A stretch of 64,000 nt of DNA from Polaromonas sp. 39-63-25 (GTDB lineage: Bacteria; Pseudomonadota; Gammaproteobacteria; Burkholderiales; Burkholderiaceae_C): NCBI RefSeq assembly GCF_002278925.1, contig NZ_NCJH01000013.1:1-64000 (forward strand), read 5' to 3'. The position numbers and the translations under genes are program-made. The notes beneath the pieces are model-generated. The model was given only the letters and a program-made list of their open reading frames with translations, made no database searches and was not told the origin of the DNA. Positions 47,063 through 56,048 of this stretch are shown here, in pieces. Every line of letters begins with the position of its first letter. The stretch's first letter is position 1.

Positions 47063-50000
47063 TCACTGCCCGCCAAATTCGGGTGCCCGGGTCGGGAACA
47101 CGCCGGGCCAGAACACCGGGGTGCGCTTGCCGACCGGCGACAGGGCCAGCCGCAGGTAGACCCGGGCGCGAACCTCCTGCGGGGCCACCCTCGGGTTGTC
47201 CGGCGTGAAGCTGAGCGGGAACTCCATACGCAGCAGTTGCGCGCGGCCGTCGGCCCGACCCGCCGCATCGGGTTCGCGCTGGCGCTGGATCATGCGCACC
47301 AGGGACCAGGTGTCCGTGAACCGGTAAGAAACCGTTTTGCCATCGGCAGACATATGGGGCTGCTGGGGATCATTGACGGCGTTCACCGGGGAGTCTTTGG
47401 CAAGCCGCAAGGTCAGGGTGATCGGCGTGCCCGGCTCCCAGCGCAGCGGACGCCGTGCATCACGCAGCTTGAGAGTTTGCGAGCCCACCTCCAGGGTCCA
47501 GTCGATCACCTTGTTGCCTTCAATTTCGGCCGACTGGTTGGTCCTGAACTCCACCGCCATGTCATAACCCGCAACCGCTCCTTCTTCCACCGGATACAGC
47601 GGGGCCATGAAGGCCCTGACACGGTCGAACTGATCGGCAAAGCGCCGGGCAGGCAGCCCGACCAAGGCACCGCGGCTTGCGGCGGATGTTTCCTTCAGGG
47701 TGCGGGACATCCGCTCGGAGTTTTTGAGGATCTGGCCAACGTCATCAAAGTCCGCATCCGGCGCGTCCTTGGCGCCAGGCACCGCAAAGGGCTGGCGACC
47801 CGCCAGCAGGCGGTTGAAATTGCCCGAGAAAGCCGCCCACTGCTCCTGCTGCTCGCCGACACGCAATTCGTTGCAGCGTTTGAGCAGCGCGCTGTAGACC
47901 TGCAGGTGTTTTTCGGCAAAATAGTCGGCCGGTCGCCCGCCCGGTGCCTTGCCCGCCAGTTTCTCCGAGCAGTTCGCCCTGTCGAGGTCGGCTCCGGTGG
48001 TGACAAGGAACTGCTCGTAAACGACCAGGCTGCTGTTCGGGTTTTTCAGGCGGTAACGTTCCAGTTCACGGTTGATGGCCTGCCAGCGCCGCGCCAGCTG
48101 CGATTCGGCCGCAGCACTGTCGAGCGAGGCAAGATAGATTTCTGATTGCCGGCCCAGTGTTTCCGCGCGGCTGAACTGCAGCGCCAGGGTCTGCAGCAGG
48201 CTGGGGCCGTCTGGCACACCGAACGCCTGCAGCAGCGGACCGCGATCACCCAGCCAATAACTGAAGTCCCGCCCACGGATGGCATACAGGTCGGACTGGG
48301 TCAAGCTGTCGTCGACCTGCCGCAGGCGCGTCACGGCATCCTGCGAAATCAGGCCGCGCAAGTTGTCCGCCTTGCCTTTGGCGCCAAGTTCGGTGAGCAG
48401 TCCCTGGACCTTGACCAGGCGGCTTCGCGATGCGTCAAACGCCACGGCATCGGCCACCGCACCGGGATCGGTCCTGCTGCTGATCGACAAGGCTTCAACC
48501 GCGTGGTCACCAACCAGGCGTGCAAACTGGAAGTTGACGAAGGCCGCAACGCTGGGCCGGGTCGCAGGCGGGAACTTGACCAGGCCTTCACCCATGAAGC
48601 GCTTGTGCGCTTCACTGAGCGCCAAGGCCTGGTCCAGCCTGGTGCTGTCCCATACCAGAATGCTCTGCGCCACGATCTCGGGAATCTCGCGGTCGCTGGG
48701 CGGCGTCATGAACGGCTGTGCCAGCAGCCCTGTAAGCGCATCGCGCAGGGCAAGCCTGTCGGCGGACAGCGCAAAACGCGCGTCTTTTTCCTGCCAGACC
48801 ACACCCGCTTGTCCTTCGGCCCCGAGGAGTGCTTCAAACTCGGTCCTGAATTTCTGGAATTCGGTGACCGCATGCTGGCGCACCTGATCCGAAGCTTCCG
48901 GCCCGAGCAGACGCCTGGACTGGGTGATACGCATCAGGGCGGCGTCATAGGCCGAACCCAGGTTCAGGTCGGGCAGTCTCATCCAGCCGCCTTTGCCGGT
49001 GGCCAGCAAACCTTCCTGCTCCTTGATCGCCCTCAGGATTTCCTTGTAGCCGCCGACGGTCTGGGTGTAGCCGCCAATACGGGCATCGGTGGCAAACAGC
49101 CGCGCACCCTGCGCCACAAGCTGCCGTTCGGAGACCAGCAAGTCGTTGTTCACGAACAGGCGTCTGTCCAGGGCATTCATTCCCCTGTCCAGCGAACAGC
49201 GCACCGCCTGCTGGATGTGCATCACGCTGATGGCTGCCGGCGAGAGGCTCCCGGGAATATCGCTGCCCCTGAAGAAGCGGATGCTCTGCGACATGTTGCC
49301 CGGCAATTCGGCGCCCAGGGTGTACTTGACCAGCAACCGGAGGTCGTTGGCTTCGTTCTGATTGGGCTTTTGCAGGCGAACCATGGCCACAATCGCCTGG
49401 TCCAGCCGCTCGACGGCTGTCAGGTATTGCAGCATGGCCGCGAACTCCGGCAGATCTTCCACGGCCAGGCTGAACCTGTGTGGCGTACCCGAGATCGCCG
49501 CAAACCCGGCAGGCGCAGCGCACTCGCCGCCAATGATGAGTTCCGAGGTGCTGGCATCCTGGGATACGCCGGTCATGTCAGCAGCCCGCGCATACAGTTC
49601 GCGCCGCAGGGTGTTGATGGCAATCTCGCCGAACTCGCGCTCTATGCGCGCGGCCACACGATCATCGAGGTTGTCGAAAACCTCCCACGAGCCGGGCATG
49701 AAAAACGTCCAGGCCTTGTCGGTTCCCAGCTTCTCGATGGCAGCCAGCAGGGAAAGGGTTTTCGCCCGGTACCAGTCGGAGGCGATAGGTTCACCGCGCT
49801 CGCTGGCCCGGGCCCGGTAGTTGGCATCGGCTTCGATTTGCGACAGGGCCCTGGCCAGTTCGGGGTTGCGTTTGCTCAGTTGCACCGTGGCCACCAGCAG
49901 GCCCACACTCCAGCCGCCCAGAACCACCAGTGCAGCCCAGCGCGCCGCGCGGCTCAGCACCGGCCGCGCCAGCTGTTGGCGGGACGGCCTGGCCACGCCG

Positions 50001-51130
50001 TACTCCATGAAAATTTTCTTCTCGAAAAGATCCCGCAGGAAGGCCGGTTCGCGCATCAGCTGCGACACCAGGTCGGCCTGCTCTTCCTTGGCTTCACCAT
50101 TCAGCGCCGCCGCGACATCAAGGGCGCCGGCCTTTTGCGCCGATTCGCTGCTGTCACCGGTCAGGTAAATGCCGCGAAAGAAAAACGGCTCATGGTAGGC
50201 ACTGGGCCGCATGAGTTCGTCCACGTAAACCTGCAGTTGCGCCCGAACCGCATCGATCCGGGAGGGAAGCAGAAAAAATTTCCCTGTTTCTGCACTGACC
50301 GAATCGAGCGCAAAGAGTTCGGCCGAGGTGTCCGAGACCGTTTTCACGACGCTGTCGAGCGCCTCGCCGACCCAGCCGTCCTGGTAGGTGGTGGACAGAT
50401 CGTAAGGCGATGACCAACCGAGAATGCCGGCGCGCATGGGCTCGGGCAGCGCCCTGGCGAAGGGCGAAAACCCTTCGATCTGGTCGCACCCGGAAACCAC
50501 GACGTAGACGGCAAACCGCATGGCAAAGCGGTTTTGCGCGAGCCAGAGCCGGCGGTGCGCGAGGCGGGCCAGCTTGCCGAGTTCCAGCAGGGCATCCGGG
50601 CTGTTGTCCAGCAGCAAGGCGGCCGGCACAGTGATGACGACGGAGTCAAAGGGTCTCTGGGGCCGGTATTTACGGCACAGGCCGAGGAACTCGTCCCACG
50701 GTTTTTCCGTTGCATCTTCGTCGTCGGGCGAGCCCAGGTAGGCGCCCTGCATGTCAATGACAATGCCCTTGTCAAAGAAGTGCCAGGCGATGCCCTGGGT
50801 TGCAGCGGCGGAAGCGGCCTCGGAGCTGAGCGCACTGGCCACGCCCGACTGTTCAATGGGCAGTTGCCGGTTGTCCATGCCTTCATTGAGTACCAGCACC
50901 CAGGGAATGCTGTAGCGCTCGCTCCGGGAAGCAATATTGCCCTCGATCAGTTCAACCGCCTGCCTGAAGGAGTTGCGCAGCGAGTCAAACCGGAGCTTGA
51001 CGATCTTGGGATCGCTGCCGGGCTTGGCAGCCGATCGGCGCACGGCGAAATACAGTACCAGGCCCAGAACAACCAGCACCAGGACAATCAGAACGCCCAG
51101 AGACGCCAGAAACAGGTTGTCTTTCAGCAT
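47063..51130 (-). CDS. tssM: Type VI secretion membrane-complex protein TssM (IcmF family)
   Basis: A 1355-residue inner-membrane protein of the IcmF/TssM family, the large trans-envelope component that joins TssL to TssJ. One N-terminal helix (about 6-29) and a second near 395-415 are visible; the rest is the periplasmic part, ending in a DUF1215-like beta domain. In the cytoplasmic domain the position of Walker A (after IPWVLVLNEG) reads MDNRQLPIEQSG. The usual GxxGxGK(T/S) is therefore absent and ATP binding is unlikely. I used the ATG at 51130, because the 48 residues upstream are a shadow of tssL. Confidence 0.92.
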   Translation of the reverse strand: MLKDNLFLASLGVLIVLVLVVLGLVLYFAVRRSAAKPGSDPKIVKLRFDSLRNSFRQAVELIEGNIASRSERYSIPWVLVLNEGMDNRQLPIEQSGVASALSSEAASAAATQGIAWHFFDKGIVIDMQGAYLGSPDDEDATEKPWDEFLGLCRKYRPQRPFDSVVITVPAALLLDNSPDALLELGKLARLAHRRLWLAQNRFAMRFAVYVVVSGCDQIEGFSPFARALPEPMRAGILGWSSPYDLSTTYQDGWVGEALDSVVKTVSDTSAELFALDSVSAETGKFFLLPSRIDAVRAQLQVYVDELMRPSAYHEPFFFRGIYLTGDSSESAQKAGALDVAAALNGEAKEEQADLVSQLMREPAFLRDLFEKKIFMEYGVARPSRQQLARPVLSRAARWAALVVLGGWSVGLLVATVQLSKRNPELARALSQIEADANYRARASERGEPIASDWYRAKTLSLLAAIEKLGTDKAWTFFMPGSWEVFDNLDDRVAARIEREFGEIAINTLRRELYARAADMTGVSQDASTSELIIGGECAAPAGFAAISGTPHRFSLAVEDLPEFAAMLQYLTAVERLDQAIVAMVRLQKPNQNEANDLRLLVKYTLGAELPGNMSQSIRFFRGSDIPGSLSPAAISVMHIQQAVRCSLDRGMNALDRRLFVNNDLLVSERQLVAQGARLFATDARIGGYTQTVGGYKEILRAIKEQEGLLATGKGGWMRLPDLNLGSAYDAALMRITQSRRLLGPEASDQVRQHAVTEFQKFRTEFEALLGAEGQAGVVWQEKDARFALSADRLALRDALTGLLAQPFMTPPSDREIPEIVAQSILVWDSTRLDQALALSEAHKRFMGEGLVKFPPATRPSVAAFVNFQFARLVGDHAVEALSISSRTDPGAVADAVAFDASRSRLVKVQGLLTELGAKGKADNLRGLISQDAVTRLRQVDDSLTQSDLYAIRGRDFSYWLGDRGPLLQAFGVPDGPSLLQTLALQFSRAETLGRQSEIYLASLDSAAAESQLARRWQAINRELERYRLKNPNSSLVVYEQFLVTTGADLDRANCSEKLAGKAPGGRPADYFAEKHLQVYSALLKRCNELRVGEQQEQWAAFSGNFNRLLAGRQPFAVPGAKDAPDADFDDVGQILKNSERMSRTLKETSAASRGALVGLPARRFADQFDRVRAFMAPLYPVEEGAVAGYDMAVEFRTNQSAEIEGNKVIDWTLEVGSQTLKLRDARRPLRWEPGTPITLTLRLAKDSPVNAVNDPQQPHMSADGKTVSYRFTDTWSLVRMIQRQREPDAAGRADGRAQLLRMEFPLSFTPDNPRVAPQEVRARVYLRLALSPVGKRTPVFWPGVFPTRAPEFGGQ

Positions 51131-51164
51131 CGTCGGCCCCCCGGTTGCAGTGGAGAAGGCGCTT

Positions 51165-51923
51165 TCATTGGCTGCCCCCCGTTCCGGTCGTGCTGCCGGT
51201 CTGCAGGACCTGACGCACCGGCCAGGACTGCCACAGCCAGAGCATTTCAGAGATGGCCAGCAATCCCACAACACCGAGAAGGAAGACCACCGTCCAACGG
51301 CTCAATGTCGGCATCTTTTTCGGCGCAATATGCGACAGCGTGCTGGCATAAGCGCGTTCGGACAGGACACGGTCACGGCCGGAGAGATCGGGCCGCCGCT
51401 GGTAGACAAACTGGAACAGCTCCTCCCGGTAGCCTGCAAAACGATCCGTGTCGGCTGCTCCGCGGTATTTGCCCTGGAAACCCAGCGCCAGCGCCGAGAG
51501 GTAAAGGCTGGCGATCGGCCGCAAGGACGGCTCGCGGCTGGACAGCAGTTCTTCTATGCGTTCGAAAATCCGCTCGCCGGCAATGCTGGTTCTGAAGAGG
51601 GAGGCTTCCAGCAAATGGGTGGTCCAGCAATCGCGACCTATCCAGGCCGTGTTGAGCAGGATTTCATCGGCCAGCGCGGCCTTGAGGTAACGCGCGTCGG
51701 CAATGCTCTCAAGTTCAAACCGGTTGCCCTCCCGTTTGGACTCCAGCGTCTGCAGCTCGATAAGGTTTTCCAGATGTTTGCTGACATGCTGGGCAGCCAG
51801 GTCCGGGTCGGTTTCGCGCATCTCGATCGCGCGGGTCTGGGCCTTCGAAACTTCGTCGAAGAAAGAGCGGAACTGCGTGATCAGGTGGTTGTCGTCCTGT
51901 TTGTCTCGGGTTTGGCGTGCCAT
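51165..51923 (-). CDS. tssL: Type VI secretion protein TssL (DotU family)
   Basis: A 252-residue DotU/TssL protein: a cytoplasmic helical domain (ESIADARYLKAALADEILLN, then CWTTHLLEASLFRTSIAGER and SLYLSALALGFQGKYRG) and a single C-terminal transmembrane helix near 205-227, ending in a short Gly/Thr tail. It has no peptidoglycan-binding (OmpA-like) extension, so another protein would anchor the complex to the cell wall. It starts 24 bp after the tssK stop. Confidence 0.93.
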   Translation of the reverse strand: MARQTRDKQDDNHLITQFRSFFDEVSKAQTRAIEMRETDPDLAAQHVSKHLENLIELQTLESKREGNRFELESIADARYLKAALADEILLNTAWIGRDCWTTHLLEASLFRTSIAGERIFERIEELLSSREPSLRPIASLYLSALALGFQGKYRGAADTDRFAGYREELFQFVYQRRPDLSGRDRVLSERAYASTLSHIAPKKMPTLSRWTVVFLLGVVGLLAISEMLWLWQSWPVRQVLQTGSTTGTGGSQ

Positions 51924-51947
51924 TGTTCGCTGCTTTCTGTTGGAGCG

Positions 51948-53276
51948 TCAGCCCTTGACGAAGAGAACCATTTCCTGCGGGCGTTGCGCAGACGCACTTT
52001 CCGTGGAGTTGCTGACAATCAGGGGCTCATTGGCCAGGGTCAGGGCGGCGCTGGCCTGAATGGAAAACAGGGTGTATCCCGAGCTGGCCCGCACGCCGAG
52101 CTCCTGGGCAACTTCAATGTGCGAGCGCATGGCACCGAGTACGCGTCTTTCCCTGAGCGACGCATAAGCCGACTGGGACCCGACAATGGCGCCGTTCATC
52201 CAGGCGACCAGGTCTTTTTCGGGTTGCCCGCGCAAGCCCACCACCAGCTGCTTGTCGACCCATTCCGGCAGCAGGTTGATTTCAAACGCACCATGGCGGT
52301 ACTCGAACTTGTGTTCCCGGTATTCCTGGCTGATTTCCATCAGGGAGTCCTGCAAAGCCTCGAGCACCGGGTTGAGCACCGCCAGCGGATCGGCATGATC
52401 GTACTCGGGCGGTACCGGCGGCAGGGCCCCGGGCTTGAGCATGCTCAGAGGCCCGAGCAGGGCGCATAGCGCCAGATACAGGGGATAAGGGTGCAGACTG
52501 GGTGTGCGCAAGACGGCTTCGACTTGCGGCAGGCCAGTCATCAGGTTGCGAAGCCGCTCCCTTTGCTCCAGGTAGGCCAGCCTGTCCTCGGTTTTGGAGG
52601 ACGGCACAGCCGTCTGCTTCGCCACAAATGCAGCCTTGCCGCGCAATTGGCCGACGAAGGCAGACACCCGCTCCCACAAGACGCCGTCTTTCGGCATCTC
52701 GATCAGCGCGGGCAGGGTCTCGCCCATCTTGATGAGTTCGTTGTCCTTGAACACCGTGCCCAGGCGCAGCCAGGTATAAATTCCCGAGGGCACATCACCT
52801 GCAACCAGCGAGAGGTTGGGCAGCAACCGCGGAAGGTCGGCAGGCAGTGCCTCCGACACCTCGTCTTCCACCTGGCCCATGGCAACCGAACGGAACCGCG
52901 AGGGCGAGCCTTTGTCGCGCATGCTTTTGGTCAGCGGCAGGACCAGGTAGAAATCCAGAGGGGCGTTGCCCAGCGCTTCAGCAAACGGGGCCAGTTTGAG
53001 CTCGAGCGTGCCATGCTGGGCATTGTCTGCCGAGAAGCTGACCGAGGTACCGTCCGGCATGATCGCTTCCAGCTGCTGGACCCTGACAATGCCGGCCGGC
53101 AACAACCCCATGTCGATTTTCAGGCTGCGCACACCCCATGAAAAAGGTGCGGCCAGCAATGTGTGCAAGGCCACCAGGGAGTCGAGCCGGGCCGATGCCT
53201 GCTGGAAATGCTGCGGCGACAACAGCATGCCCTCATGCCACTGGATGCGCTCTTCAACCGGGAGGGACTTAACCAT
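51948..53276 (-). CDS. tssK: Type VI secretion baseplate protein TssK
   Basis: A 442-residue baseplate protein. The TssK signature near the N-terminus is clear: IQWHEGMLLSPQHFQQ, followed by WGVRSLKIDMGLLPAG. TssK links the TssEFG baseplate wedge to the membrane complex. I chose the ATG at 53276 (MVKSLPVEE) because GAGGGAG lies 6 nt upstream. It overlaps the stop of a possible 23-codon reading frame. Confidence 0.95.
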   Translation of the reverse strand: MVKSLPVEERIQWHEGMLLSPQHFQQASARLDSLVALHTLLAAPFSWGVRSLKIDMGLLPAGIVRVQQLEAIMPDGTSVSFSADNAQHGTLELKLAPFAEALGNAPLDFYLVLPLTKSMRDKGSPSRFRSVAMGQVEDEVSEALPADLPRLLPNLSLVAGDVPSGIYTWLRLGTVFKDNELIKMGETLPALIEMPKDGVLWERVSAFVGQLRGKAAFVAKQTAVPSSKTEDRLAYLEQRERLRNLMTGLPQVEAVLRTPSLHPYPLYLALCALLGPLSMLKPGALPPVPPEYDHADPLAVLNPVLEALQDSLMEISQEYREHKFEYRHGAFEINLLPEWVDKQLVVGLRGQPEKDLVAWMNGAIVGSQSAYASLRERRVLGAMRSHIEVAQELGVRASSGYTLFSIQASAALTLANEPLIVSNSTESASAQRPQEMVLFVKG

Positions 53277-53340
53277 GGATGGCTCCCTCATCTGTCGTGC
53301 GCCCTTCCGGGATACGGAGCGTCTTGGCGTTTTTCTTCAT
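53269..53340 (-). CDS. Possible 23-residue peptide between tssJ and tssK
   Basis: The frame MKKNAKTLRIPEGRTTDEGA plus three residues, ending at TAA, has a strong Shine-Dalgarno (GAGGAG, ~8 nt before ATG) and overlaps the tssK start by 8 bp. The sequence is basic then acidic and matches nothing I know. It may be a translated leader that couples tssK expression, or chance. Confidence 0.35.
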   Translation of the reverse strand: MKKNAKTLRIPEGRTTDEGAIHG

Positions 53341-53354
53341 AGGAACTCCTCGGC

Positions 53355-53843
53355 TTATTCGGTCTTCAGGGCTGACACGGAAAATGAGCGCGCCCCCAGC
53401 TGCACGAGTATTTCCCCCTGCATCTGGTCCACCCGTACGCGATGCTCTCCAGGCGTCAGATAATCCGCAAAAAGCAGGACGCCAACCACCCGAGACGCCC
53501 CGAAGGTGTCGGCGGGAAGTTTGAGGGTCTGTCCGGGCACGATCTCCATGCTGCGGTAGCTCAACCCCTCCGGAAAGGTCTTGGCCAGATCGGCGCGGGA
53601 CGAAAACCATTTGGATGCCGGCAATGTCGACACCATGCCCAGCGTTGCCTCGTCCCGAAGCAGCACCACGTCCAGCGCAACCGGGGTATTCAGGTTGGCG
53701 CCCTCGCTCGCGATGACAGTCATGCCGTTCCAGTCCAGGCGGCTTCCTTTCGCCGTGAAGAACCCGGCGACACTGCTGATGGTGCTGCAGGCCGACAAGC
53801 TCCCCAGGACAAGAATAATCAGGCAAATTTTTAGAAATTTCAT
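53355..53843 (-). CDS. tssJ: Type VI secretion lipoprotein TssJ
   Basis: A 162-residue outer-membrane lipoprotein: signal ending in LSAC (near residue 19), then a small transthyretin-like beta domain with LNTPVALDVVLLRDEATLG and PGEHRVRVDQMQGEI. It anchors TssM to the outer membrane. I used the ATG at 53843, which is followed by a normal lipoprotein signal. It starts 7 bp after the stop of the symporter gene, so structural and metabolic genes are in one transcript. Confidence 0.9.
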   Translation of the reverse strand: MKFLKICLIILVLGSLSACSTISSVAGFFTAKGSRLDWNGMTVIASEGANLNTPVALDVVLLRDEATLGMVSTLPASKWFSSRADLAKTFPEGLSYRSMEIVPGQTLKLPADTFGASRVVGVLLFADYLTPGEHRVRVDQMQGEILVQLGARSFSVSALKTE

Positions 53844-53850
53844 TTTTTTC

Positions 53851-55335
53851 TTAACCAGGGCTGTTCCCTGCAACGGCCATGGGCCCCGATGCATACGGCT
53901 GAGGCAGGCCCGCGCCCGTCTTTCGCATCCCGACGCCGATACCCGCAATCGTAATCAATAACGCCGCCAGCAAGACACAAGCCAGCGCCATTGCAACACT
54001 GGCCCGGGAAAAAACAAAGCGGACAGGCTCCAGCGCGCGCAGGTTCGATGATGCGGCGGTTTCAATACGCTCCGAAGGCAGTCCGCGGGAAACCAGCACG
54101 ATCAGGACACAGGCAAACAGCAGCGTGAGCAGGTTGCGCGGGCCTTCGCAGACCAGGTCGATCGCCAGGAAAAGTGCCAGTGCAGCTTCAATGGGAAGAT
54201 TCAGTATGGACAGCACCACACCGGCGAACCCTACCGCGGCCAGGCTGTTGTTGCCCGCCGATGCAAACGCCGCCAGCGAGGCACCGACGCAAATCAGCAG
54301 GAACTCTTGAGGCGTGATGGAGCGCCCATAGATATTGGCCACAAACACTGCCAGCAGCGAGAAATAAAGTGCTGCACCGGAACGCATGAACACCGACGCA
54401 ACCGGAATCACCAGTTCGACAATGCCCCGGCTGAACCCCAACCGGGAACTCATGGCCTCTATCGTGTCGGGAATGCTTGCCGTGGTGCTGGCGGAGGTCA
54501 GGCTGATGAGAACAGGCGCCTTCAGCGCCGACATCACACTGGCTGGAGAAAGCCCTGACTTTTTCCAGATCAACAGAATGGCCGCTCCAGAGAGGGAAAA
54601 AGCGAACAGATAGAAGGAGCCCAGAAAACTGCCCATCGCATGAAGCGTCCGGGCGTCGGTCCTGGCCACAAAATAGGCTGCCATGCCAAAAGCCAGCACC
54701 GGAATAAAAACGTTGACGCGGGAAATGATCAACTCAAGGGTGCGATAAATCGCCTCGAAAATGCCCATCAGTGCATTGGTTTGCGGCCTGAGCAGCGCAG
54801 CAAAAGCCAGCCCGAACAGGATGGCGCACAGCAGGATGGCCAGCGACTGGCCTTCCGCAAGCACCCGGAAAAAGTTGTCCGGCACCGCAGCCATCCACAA
54901 ATCGGGCGCCGCTGTTACTTCGGAAGCCCCGGCACCATACAGGGAAACTTCGGCGTTTGCGGCATCTCCGCCGGCGTTTTGCACCAGGGCACCGAGGTAT
55001 TCACGGTCGGCAGAGCTCAGATCCTGACCGGTGCCGGCGAGCACGCCGAACATTGCCCCCAGCACTGCACACAGCACCACCAGGCCTACCGCCAGACCCA
55101 CAATCATCAATGCGCGTTTTCCAGGTTGCGGCAAGGCCAATGTCTGACGCAGGCCGAAAAAAGTGGCCACAACCAGCAACGGAAGCGCAGCCATATTGAC
55201 CAGGGCCAGGTAGATCTGCCCAAGAACAAAGGCCTCGCCACCCACGGCAGGTGCAAGCCAGCCCAGCAGTGCTCCCCCCATCACGCAAAGCAGGAGAGCC
55301 AAGGGACTGTTCGACAGGCGCTTCAGGAGTCCCAT
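53851..55335 (-). CDS. Dicarboxylate/amino acid:cation symporter family protein, diverged (DAACS 2)
   Basis: A 494-residue membrane protein of the glutamate/aspartate transporter (DAACS/SLC1) fold with about eight helices and two hairpins. The substrate region is strongly altered. The TM7 NMDGT motif reads FMRSGAAL, and TM8 reads AIDLVCEGPRNLLTLLFACV: the second Asp is Glu, Arg is kept, and the Na+-site Asp is lost. HP1 has LTSASTTASIP in place of TRSS. Transport with different coupling, or a different ligand, is likely. The start at 55335 overlaps the upstream racemase stop by 13 bp. A charged, flexible C-terminal tail follows the last helix. Confidence 0.82.
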   Translation of the reverse strand: MGLLKRLSNSPLALLLCVMGGALLGWLAPAVGGEAFVLGQIYLALVNMAALPLLVVATFFGLRQTLALPQPGKRALMIVGLAVGLVVLCAVLGAMFGVLAGTGQDLSSADREYLGALVQNAGGDAANAEVSLYGAGASEVTAAPDLWMAAVPDNFFRVLAEGQSLAILLCAILFGLAFAALLRPQTNALMGIFEAIYRTLELIISRVNVFIPVLAFGMAAYFVARTDARTLHAMGSFLGSFYLFAFSLSGAAILLIWKKSGLSPASVMSALKAPVLISLTSASTTASIPDTIEAMSSRLGFSRGIVELVIPVASVFMRSGAALYFSLLAVFVANIYGRSITPQEFLLICVGASLAAFASAGNNSLAAVGFAGVVLSILNLPIEAALALFLAIDLVCEGPRNLLTLLFACVLIVLVSRGLPSERIETAASSNLRALEPVRFVFSRASVAMALACVLLAALLITIAGIGVGMRKTGAGLPQPYASGPMAVAGNSPG

Positions 55336-56039
55336 CCCGGCCTGTTCCAGCCTCGTGCGAGGGCAAAAGCAACACTGGCTCGCGCCAGTTCCAGTGAGCT
55401 GTCGATCAACCCCAAGCCCGATACATCTGCATACCTGGAAGCAATGGGAATTTCGGTGCAGCCCATGATGATGGTGGTCGCACCTTGCCGCGCGGCCTCC
55501 CGACAGGCTTCGGTCAGATGTTGCCCGCCGGCAGCCAGGTCGCCAGCCTTGATTTCGCGTATGCAACCGTCCACATTGTTCTGGCCATCCTCGGGATCCG
55601 GGAGCATGAAGTCGATGCCGCGCGACCGCAGTTCCCGCTGGTAGAAGCCTGAGGCCAAAGCGCCCCGTGTGGCAAAAACGGCCACCCGCGAGACACCCGT
55701 GGGGGAAATTGCCTCGACGCAGGCCTTGGCGATATGCAGCAACGGCACCTTGCTGCTCGAACTCATTTCATCAAACCAGTGATGCGACGAATTGCAGGGA
55801 ATGGCGATGACGCCAACGGCAGCCTGGTTAAGTACTTCGATGCCCGCCAGCAGCTGCGGCAAGGGATCCCGCCCATGCCCCAAAATAGCGCTGGAGCGGT
55901 CATGGGTATGCGGCAAGCTCGCCACGATGACCGGCAGATGGTCCTGATCGCGCGCCGCAGGGGTGAGCTTGACCAGCTTGTCGAGAAAGTCGACCGTTGC
56001 TGATGGCCCCATTCCTCCAAATACGCCGATTCGGGACAT
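55323..56039 (-). CDS. Aspartate/glutamate racemase family protein
   Basis: A 238-residue cofactor-independent racemase of the YgeA-like group. Both catalytic Cys are present: PCNSSHHW (Cys82) and MGCTEIPIA (Cys194). The N-terminal IGVFGGMGPSATVDFLDKLV is typical. It should interconvert L/D acidic or related amino acids. It has no signal peptide, so it acts in the cytoplasm unless secreted by the T6SS. It lies between two diverged DAACS transporters in the T6SS operon. Confidence 0.9.
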   Translation of the reverse strand: MSRIGVFGGMGPSATVDFLDKLVKLTPAARDQDHLPVIVASLPHTHDRSSAILGHGRDPLPQLLAGIEVLNQAAVGVIAIPCNSSHHWFDEMSSSSKVPLLHIAKACVEAISPTGVSRVAVFATRGALASGFYQRELRSRGIDFMLPDPEDGQNNVDGCIREIKAGDLAAGGQHLTEACREAARQGATTIIMGCTEIPIASRYADVSGLGLIDSSLELARASVAFALARGWNRPGWDS

Positions 56040-56048
56040 CCTGGCCTC

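Noticed and set aside
48146-50413. 755-codon plus-strand frame opposite tssM
   Set aside because: Antisense shadow of tssM with no domain and biased composition.
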